A stretch of DNA of 22,941 nt from the NCBI GenBank assembly GCA_031835245.1, contig JAVKOQ010000629.1, positions 1 to 22,941 of the forward strand. The letters are read 5' to 3'. Origin of the DNA: Balamuthia mandrillaris. Taxonomy: Eukaryota; Discosea; Longamoebia; Balamuthiidae. Made by a program: the position numbers and the translations under genes. Shown piece after piece: positions 17,728-22,941 of this stretch (position 1 is its first letter; the number at the start of each line of letters is the position of its first letter). Under the pieces are notes generated by a model. It was given only the letters and a program-made list of their open reading frames with translations. It did not search any database and was not told the origin of the DNA.

Positions 17728-17804
17728 ATGATCTTTGCGTGTTATGCGGAGCAGCTGATATGGCGGGCCGTTGGCTGGCGGGATATTAATGCTGTGCGTT
17801 GCAG
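17641..17804 (+). repeat. Tandem duplication across the JmjC stop codon
   Basis: About 72 bp at 17641-17712 (end of the coding region: GGAGCAGCTGTTATGG, GGGCCGTTGGCTGGCGGGAT) recur at 17732-17804 with roughly 15% changes, after the stop codon at 17725-17727. Both copies end in TGCAG. Only the first is in the called frame. Confidence 0.85.
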
Positions 17805-17839
17805 GGTGAGGAGGAGGGAGAAGGAGAGACTGAGCTCTT

Positions 17840-17857
17840 CTGCACTGTTCAGTGCAG
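17840..17857. other. Perfect hairpin 1 in the JmjC-RGS interval
   Basis: CTGCACTG-TT-CAGTGCAG: two 8-bp arms with a 2-bp spacer. It is too tight a loop for RNA as drawn, so in RNA a few pairs would open. As DNA it is a near-palindrome. Confidence 0.6.
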
Positions 17858-17871
17858 GGCTGCTTTGGTTG

Positions 17872-17904
17872 ACCGATCGCAAAAAGGCTTGCGATCGGTT
17901 TTAC
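17872..17904 (+). terminator. Perfect 11-bp hairpin followed by TTTT (terminator-like)
   Basis: ACCGATCGCAA (17872-17882), loop AAAGGC, TTGCGATCGGT (17889-17899), then TTTT. In bacteria this would be an intrinsic terminator. Here it sits about 150 bp after the JmjC stop codon in eukaryotic DNA, so its role is open: 3' UTR structure, small RNA end, or transferred sequence. Confidence 0.45.
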
Positions 17905-18203
17905 TGTGATAAGGTAAAATCAATCGGTCGACACATAAGCGGCCGTTGAGCCAAGACACACCACCCAACGGTGCCGCACCGGTGCACCGTTTTGTTGTTG
18001 GGCCGCCAGGTTGCAGAAGCAAGGGCTGCTCCTCTTCACCAGTTCCAATCGCTCAGTTTTTAACAAATTATGTGCATGGACAGGACTCGTTGGTTAAACA
18101 CAAAGAACGAGCTCAACTTATGAGGAGAAAAAGAAGAACGGAAAACAAAAACAAAACGAGCACACAGTGGCGGCTACCGTCGTAGAAGACTCAGAAAGGA
18201 AGA

Positions 18204-18542
18204 ATGGAAGAAGACAATGACAGCGATTGGGAGATCAAGGAAAATGCACCCCTTACGCCGGAGAGGTTAGCTGAGTTGGAGCGAGAGATGAGCAAGGAGT
18301 ACTTCCTCAATGCCATTCTGCGGGACACCAAAGGCCGAAACACCTTCATGGAGTTTCTAAACAAGAGTTACTGCGCCGAAAGCCTCATGTTCTGGATAGA
18401 CGTTGAACGTAAAACGCGCTCTCAGTTAATGTTAAAAAAGTAATTGCTATGAGTCTTATCTAACATTCTGCTACACACAGGGTATAAGGACATTGAGGAC
18501 GATGCACGAAGAAAGAAGAGAGCGAACGAGATCTATGCAAAG
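18204..18542 (+). pseudogene. RGS-domain protein gene, interrupted by LINE insertion
   Basis: Exon 1 is 18204-18408, a 72-bp GT-AG intron spans 18409-18480, and exon 2 starts at 18481. The product begins MEEDNDSDWEIKENAPLTPE. From about residue 27 it matches an RGS domain: KEYFLNAILRDTKGRNTFMEFLNK, SYCAESLMFWIDVERYKDI, then DDARRKKRANEIYAK. RGS proteins speed GTP hydrolysis by heterotrimeric G-protein alpha subunits. Only about the first half of the roughly 120-residue domain is present. At 18542 the exon runs straight into the (GTA)n tail of a minus-strand LINE, giving an immediate TAG. The rest of the gene, if retained, lies beyond the window. The allele is therefore disrupted, unless the LINE is heterozygous or an assembly error. 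The short acidic N-terminus has no transmembrane segment. Confidence 0.85.
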
Positions 18543-18579
18543 TAGTAGTAGTAATAAAAAGTTTATTTGCTCTGAGAGC

Positions 18580-18772
18580 AACACCAATCTATACATAAAA
18601 AGTAAGCCTTGTACATACATAGTGTACTCTTACTTTTCTTACTCCCTCATCCTCAATGCCTTCCCAATTGTTACTCAATTCACAAGTGAAAGGTGTTGAA
18701 TGAGATTTCAGACCAACTTTGTATCATCTAGCTATCCTTTTCTTTCCCTTTCCTTTTTCCTCTTTTCCTTGC
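18580..18772 (-). other. LINE 3' UTR, conserved recognition end
   Basis: About 190 bp that recur with few changes in copies A and B (7703-7910, 8019-8215) and, more worn, in copy D. Conserved landmarks are AAAGGATAGCTAGATGATAC, TCATTCAACACCTTTCACTT, GGAAGGCATTGAGGATGAGG and ATAGATTGGTGTTGCTCTC. Such 3' ends usually carry the structure that the LINE's own reverse transcriptase recognises. Confidence 0.85.
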
Positions 18773-21700
18773 TTACATTACTTCCAAAGACTGATAAAAT
18801 GCAGAAGAACTTCCATGCTTCCAACTTGCTCTTGCTGCCCATAATCTCCACACTCGTTTACAACTTTGCTTACATTGTTCCATCTCTTGAGCTCTGTTAC
18901 ATTTCTTTCCACTTGACAGGAGCTTTGTTGTACAGTCTTCAATAATCAGCTTTCTGACTTGTTCTTCACTTCCATTGTCCACACTCCAGATTCTAAAGCG
19001 ATCTTCCCAAAGGTTAGGACACCTTAACAGGAAGTGTTCTGCTGTTTCTTCCTCAGCATCACATGCAGGGCACTTGCTATCCACCTCAGACTGCTGAATG
19101 GATCCCCACTTTTTTCCAATAGGCAGTCCACCACAGCGAATAGCATTCATCAAACGTTCTTTCCTTGGGTTGGTAATCACTAAGCTCCGTTGTTGTCCAA
19201 CCAAACATCTTCCATTTGTCAAGAAGTTATGCCATAGCCATGCTCTTGTTCCTCTTTCTCCTTCAGCTGCATACTCCATCTTGGCTACTCGAGTTAAGGC
19301 CCTCATCCTCTTGGCTTTCTTTTCAACAACTGTCGTTCCGGCACCTCCCTCACCTTCATTCTTCTCCCCTTCCTCTTCACTTGCTTGGCTTACCTCTTCA
19401 AGTAGCTCAAAGTGGCCATCTTGCCTCTCAGCATGATGAATTACTGCTTGTCTTTCCAACTCACAGTAGGCCTTGATGGTCAACCAGCCCAATTCTGCTC
19501 TACAAACCCCCGCCACAGTCCTTCGATGAACTTGCAATACACTTCTTGCTGTCTCATTCCACACAGCTTCGATCTTCTTCCACCATGATTTGGAAAGCTC
19601 TGTCATGCATAGTCCATATGACAAGGTAGACTTGACAATAGCCTCTGCAACAATCTGGGCAGTGCGTGTACCAAGGCCTTGAGCAATGGCTCCCCGCTGC
19701 CTAAGGCTGTAGAGGGCTTGCTTGGCCTTGGTGATCCTCTCCTTGGCATGAGTTGTCCATTCCCCACTTTCTTCAAACCACAGTCCCAGGTACTTGGCCT
19801 CCTTCACCCGTTTCACAGCCTCCCCCTTCAGTCTCCACTCTTGAAAATGAGCCTTCTTTCCTTGTACTAGCACCACTGATTTCTTTGCATTGAACTGAAG
19901 TCCCAGAGCATTCACTGCCTCCACTGCTACATTCAATCTTCTCTGAAGCTCAAATGGGGCGCTGGCCACCACTGCCAAGTCATCTGCAAACAACAAGCAA
20001 ACATTCCTTGCTTTATCTCCTCTTTCCTTCTCCTCTGCAGCTTGTAGCTTTCTTGCCACCACATCAATGTATACATTGAACAAGAATGGAGACAAAACTC
20101 CTCCTTGCTTAACTCCTCTTTCCCCCAGAAATTCCTCTGAAAGCTGCCCATTCATGCGAATAACACTCGTCATACCATGGTACCACTCTGTAATGATACC
20201 CACTGCTGCCTCTTCTGCTCCTCTTTTGCGTAATGTCCTTGCCAGTATGTCATGGTCAAGCATGTCATATGCCTTGCTGATATCCAACAGAGCAATATAG
20301 GTACGTTCTTTGCTTCTCTTCCTCAGGCATTTCTTCAACCGCCACACCTGATCCATGACTCCCCTTCCTTTTCTAAATCCACCCTGGCAATTACTTATCC
20401 ACCCTTGCTCTCTTGCTTGTATGTTCAATTGTACCAAGATAGCTCCTTCAAACACCTTGGCTGCATTGCATAGGAGAGTAATACCTCTATAGTTTGCTGG
20501 ATTCTGGGGATCTCCTGCCTTATGCAAGGGAATATCCACCCCCTGTTTCCACTCCTTGGGGAATATGCCTTGGTTCTCAATGACCTTGATCAGCGTCCAA
20601 GTTGCATCTTGCACATGTTTGCCTCCATACTTCATCATTTCCCCATCAATATTGTCCACCCCAGCTGCTTTGCCCACCCTCAATCTTTTCCTCCATGCAA
20701 GATTAAAACTCTCCTTCTTAAGCCAGTTACTACCAGACCAAGGCAGTCCTTCTGGACCTGCTTCCTCTCGATGCAAGCTCCCAATGGAAGAATCCTTCCT
20801 TCCCAGCTTTGCCCAATGTTCCTTGAAGGCTGCTGTGCTACCGTGGTGCTCCATAACTGCTTTGGGCTCTGCTCTACGCTTTGCCACTATCCTCCACATG
20901 TTGCCGATCCATTTCTGCATTTCCTTGATGTTCTCTTGTCTTTTCCACTTCATCCAGTCCCATTTGTTGGCTCTCCACAACTTCACAAACCTTTTCCTGA
21001 GTTCCACAAATTCCTCTCTGGCCTTTCCATCATTCTTTCCTTCTCTTAGCCACTGAGCATGGGCTATCACTACCTGCTTGTTCAAGGATGTTAACTCTGC
21101 TGTCCACCATGGCTTCCTTGCCCTGCTCGTTGTTGCTCCTATCAGTCTCCTTTCACTACCAAACCATCTCATTGCACAATCCCACAATCCTTTTTTCCAC
21201 TTGCTCCAAAGATCTTCAACAGTAGCTGTTCCCTCCCGTGTTTTCTTGACCATGGCCTTCCATTCCTCTCCTTTGAAGAAACGCTTGCACCCGCGTTTGT
21301 ACTCCCTCCACCTCCTCTTGCGATCTTCCTCCGAGTAGGACTTCCCCTTCCATCGTTCCATCCAAACCCCGCCACAATTATCTGCTGGGTCCTTCAACTC
21401 GACTACCAGTGGTCGATGATCGGTCCAAGCTTGCCATCTGTCACCAACTACCTTGCCCGTCCATCTCCATGCTACCACATAGTCCACAATGCTCTTTCGT
21501 TTTCCAGCTCTCCATGTAAATACTGGCGCTTCCTCTTCGCGCTGAGGCAACGAGAGGGCCAGCCTTTTGAAAGCCTCCACCAACACCTTTCCTCTCGTGT
21601 TGTAAGTAGATTCACCTCTACCATTCCATCCCTTTCCAACCCTGGCGTTCCAATCACCTCCAATAATCAGGGGTCTTCCTTCCTTGACCACGTCCAGGAT

Positions 21701-22078
21701 TCTTTTCTCAATCGCAGCCAAGGTGACCTTAAAGTTGTCCACGGTACCTCCTGGAGGGAGATACACTATACCGATTATAAAGATGCAACCCTGTCCCGCC
21801 AGTTCCACCCAAGTGGAGTTGGGTGTTCGCCACTCTTTCCTTTCTCCGATGTTCCCCTTGAAGCCCTCTCGAACAAAGAAACCTGCGCCACCCCTTCCAT
21901 AGCCACTCCTCCCTGGAGCAGCCCCTCCACCCATCCACCGATACCCCACCAATCGAGGGGCAACCATCCTCCTATGTTCGCACACTCCAATAATGTCAAA
22001 TTGCTTACTGTCAGCCCAACAGCTGACCAATTCCTCTTGTCCCCAGCCCCTAGAGTTGACAAACGCTACTGAAGTCAT
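18773..22078 (-). CDS. LINE ORF2: endonuclease and reverse transcriptase, intact
   Basis: 1101 aa. The AP-like endonuclease is about residues 1-230: FVNSRGWG (Asn8), FDIIGVCEHRR (Glu34), LIIGGDWNARVG (Asp142/Asn144), SIVDYVVAW (Asp199), and AWTDHRPLVVEL (Asp220/His221). All expected catalytic positions are filled. The reverse transcriptase is about 470-770: IPLHKAGDPQNPANYRGITL, CQGGFRKGRGVMDQ, YIALLDISKAYDMLDHDIL (Asp599), GVKQGGVLSPFLFNVYID, LLFADDLAVVA (Asp699-Asp700), and KYLGLWFEESG. A thumb-like helical region follows, and a C-x2-C-x8-H-x4-C motif (residues 1003-1020, CPACDAEEETAEHFLLRC) ends the enzyme. The protein nicks the target and copies its own RNA there. With no stop or frameshift seen, the copy may be competent if expressed. 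Confidence 0.95.
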   Translation of the reverse strand: MTSVAFVNSRGWGQEELVSCWADSKQFDIIGVCEHRRMVAPRLVGYRWMGGGAAPGRSGYGRGGAGFFVREGFKGNIGERKEWRTPNSTWVELAGQGCIFIIGIVYLPPGGTVDNFKVTLAAIEKRILDVVKEGRPLIIGGDWNARVGKGWNGRGESTYNTRGKVLVEAFKRLALSLPQREEEAPVFTWRAGKRKSIVDYVVAWRWTGKVVGDRWQAWTDHRPLVVELKDPADNCGGVWMERWKGKSYSEEDRKRRWREYKRGCKRFFKGEEWKAMVKKTREGTATVEDLWSKWKKGLWDCAMRWFGSERRLIGATTSRARKPWWTAELTSLNKQVVIAHAQWLREGKNDGKAREEFVELRKRFVKLWRANKWDWMKWKRQENIKEMQKWIGNMWRIVAKRRAEPKAVMEHHGSTAAFKEHWAKLGRKDSSIGSLHREEAGPEGLPWSGSNWLKKESFNLAWRKRLRVGKAAGVDNIDGEMMKYGGKHVQDATWTLIKVIENQGIFPKEWKQGVDIPLHKAGDPQNPANYRGITLLCNAAKVFEGAILVQLNIQAREQGWISNCQGGFRKGRGVMDQVWRLKKCLRKRSKERTYIALLDISKAYDMLDHDILARTLRKRGAEEAAVGIITEWYHGMTSVIRMNGQLSEEFLGERGVKQGGVLSPFLFNVYIDVVARKLQAAEEKERGDKARNVCLLFADDLAVVASAPFELQRRLNVAVEAVNALGLQFNAKKSVVLVQGKKAHFQEWRLKGEAVKRVKEAKYLGLWFEESGEWTTHAKERITKAKQALYSLRQRGAIAQGLGTRTAQIVAEAIVKSTLSYGLCMTELSKSWWKKIEAVWNETARSVLQVHRRTVAGVCRAELGWLTIKAYCELERQAVIHHAERQDGHFELLEEVSQASEEEGEKNEGEGGAGTTVVEKKAKRMRALTRVAKMEYAAEGERGTRAWLWHNFLTNGRCLVGQQRSLVITNPRKERLMNAIRCGGLPIGKKWGSIQQSEVDSKCPACDAEEETAEHFLLRCPNLWEDRFRIWSVDNGSEEQVRKLIIEDCTTKLLSSGKKCNRAQEMEQCKQSCKRVWRLWAARASWKHGSSSAFYQSLEVM

Positions 22079-22764
22079 TGGGTCTCCTCTCCTTCCTCCT
22101 CCACAATGTCAGACCAGTTGGCAGCACCATGATACACCTCCTCAGCCAGCGCGATGCTTGAGAGTTCCAAAGAGCTGTCCAAGGCCACTGTTCCAACATT
22201 CTCCTCCTTTTCCTTCTTCTTCTCCATCTTTCTTTGCTCTTTAGGCTTCCACAGCGGTTTACCTTCATTCTTGGCTTCTTCAATTCGGGCTTTGCCCACC
22301 CACCCGCGGGTAAAAGCATACAGCCTGGCTCTTTCCGCAATAATGTCTTCGGCAGCCTGGGCCGTCTCCAAAGTAACTCCCCAATGCTGCGTGCCATTCT
22401 TCTCTCCTACTTTCCACACTCCGACGTGCTTGAGCCCCAGCTCGAAGATCCTCTCACTTACCTTTTCCTTCTTAAGGTCCTTACCGCTCACCACAATCGA
22501 TCTGCCCTCCACCACCCCTACCTTGGAGTAGGGACTGGCAAAGCCATACTTTGGTTTTACTGTAGACCAATAGTTCGGGTCGGTTACTGTATCTTTGGTC
22601 CACGTCCTCCTGTATATGTTGGAGTTATCCTGCCAACATATCCCTTGTTCCTTTGCCATTTCTTCCTTCCAGTATTCCAAGCTTGGCGCGCTGACCGTAG
22701 TTGCCGTTGGAGGGAAATTCCTTTCCGCAGTAATCATATCACACCGCGGAGCTGATCCGACCAC
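22075..22764 (-). CDS. LINE ORF1: RNA-binding-like protein, 5' part unresolved
   Basis: The frame is open from 22839 to a TGA at 22077-22075. The first in-frame ATG is at 22737. The 22764 start used here is a GTG codon, preceded in frame by SQRSYAEV, so translation probably starts further upstream. The central part, RSIVVSGKDLKKEKVSERI through GVWKVGEK and QHWGVTLETAQAAEDII, has the strand/helix order of an RRM, with RNP2-like SIVVSG and RNP1-like HWGVTLET. A lysine-rich stretch (KPLWKPKEQRKMEKKKEKE) follows and may bind nucleic acid. No CCHC knuckle is present. Upstream, a different frame open from 22941 (FRDLIESLDKEINNLM) reads like a coiled coil, so ORF1 may have a frameshift near 22780-22840. 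Its stop overlaps the ORF2 start (ATGA). Confidence 0.7.
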   Translation of the reverse strand: MVGSAPRCDMITAERNFPPTATTVSAPSLEYWKEEMAKEQGICWQDNSNIYRRTWTKDTVTDPNYWSTVKPKYGFASPYSKVGVVEGRSIVVSGKDLKKEKVSERIFELGLKHVGVWKVGEKNGTQHWGVTLETAQAAEDIIAERARLYAFTRGWVGKARIEEAKNEGKPLWKPKEQRKMEKKKEKEENVGTVALDSSLELSSIALAEEVYHGAANWSDIVEEEGEETQ

Positions 22765-22941
22765 CTCCGCGTAAGACCGTTGGGAACCCAGAGTAAGGCC
22801 GCCTTTGGTACTATTTGCACTTCCTTTTCCACCATAAGATTATTGATCTCCTTGTCGAGGGATTCAATCAGGTCCCTGAATCGTACAATCACTGCGAGTG
22901 AGAGTACGCCTGCCTCGGAGAGCTTACCACACTCGTGAGAA

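Larger units (their letters stand above)
18542..22941 (-). mobile_element. Near full-length APE-type LINE, runs off the window
   Basis: The minus-strand element has, in order, ORF1 (22764-22075), ORF2 (22078-18773), a 3' UTR (18772-18580) and the tail AGAGCAAATAAACTTTTTATTAC plus (TAC)n ending at 18542. The 5' end is outside the window. ORF2 is fully open. The layout (two ORFs, AP-endonuclease plus RT plus CCHC, simple-sequence tail instead of poly-A, 3' AATAAA) fits an APE-clade non-LTR retrotransposon. The precise clade is not assigned. All five truncated copies between 5957 and 10495 carry the same 3' end. It is inserted antisense in an RGS exon. Confidence 0.95.

Noticed and set aside
20522-21056. 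Plus-strand frames of 166-175 codons opposite the LINE
   Set aside because: Antisense shadows of LINE ORF2; no motifs.

Overview
The window looks like nuclear DNA of a unicellular eukaryote (protist). Genes have short GT-AG introns of about 67-115 bp, low-complexity acidic and Ser-rich tracts are common, and there are APE-type LINEs, a tRNA-derived SINE and a Harbinger-like DDE transposon. No bacterial operon signals are present. The exact clade cannot be fixed from the sequence alone.

Left half (about 1-11000): AT-rich and dominated by mobile DNA. A 1.26-kb element with 72-bp terminal inverted repeats lies at 908-2168. Next come a two-exon Myb/SANT-like gene on the minus strand (2732-3682) and, diverging from it, a decayed DDE_Tnp_4 (PIF/Harbinger-like) transposase (4247-5130). 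A long inverted repeat sits between them. From 5957 to 10495 there are five insertions of one LINE family: a 5'-truncated copy with target-site duplications (TSDs), a 208-bp copy holding only the 3' UTR, a copy with an inverted 5' part (twin-priming signature), an old degraded copy, and a 36-bp insertion nested in that old copy.

Middle (11010-12700): a broken, unrecognised coiled-coil coding region on the minus strand, then a tRNA-derived SINE with 14-bp TSDs, then a long GA tract.

Right half (12705-18542): compact, GC-richer host genes. They are a six-exon RsuA-type rRNA pseudouridine synthase with an acidic tail, a convergent small heat-shock protein (Hsp20) with an unusual acidic/basic tail, a multi-exon JmjC/cupin-like gene that keeps HxD but has Tyr where the last iron-binding His is expected, and an RGS-domain gene. 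The RGS gene is cut inside its RGS domain by a nearly full-length LINE on the minus strand (18542 to beyond 22941). That LINE has an intact 1101-aa ORF2 (endonuclease, reverse transcriptase, CCHC) coupled to ORF1 through an ATGA stop/start overlap, and is the likely source family of the truncated copies.

The most informative signals are the range of LINE insertion outcomes from one family, the LINE-disrupted RGS gene, the Myb/transposase divergent pair with its inverted-repeat spacer, the His-to-Tyr JmjC protein, the modified Hsp20, and two adjacent perfect hairpins downstream of the JmjC gene.
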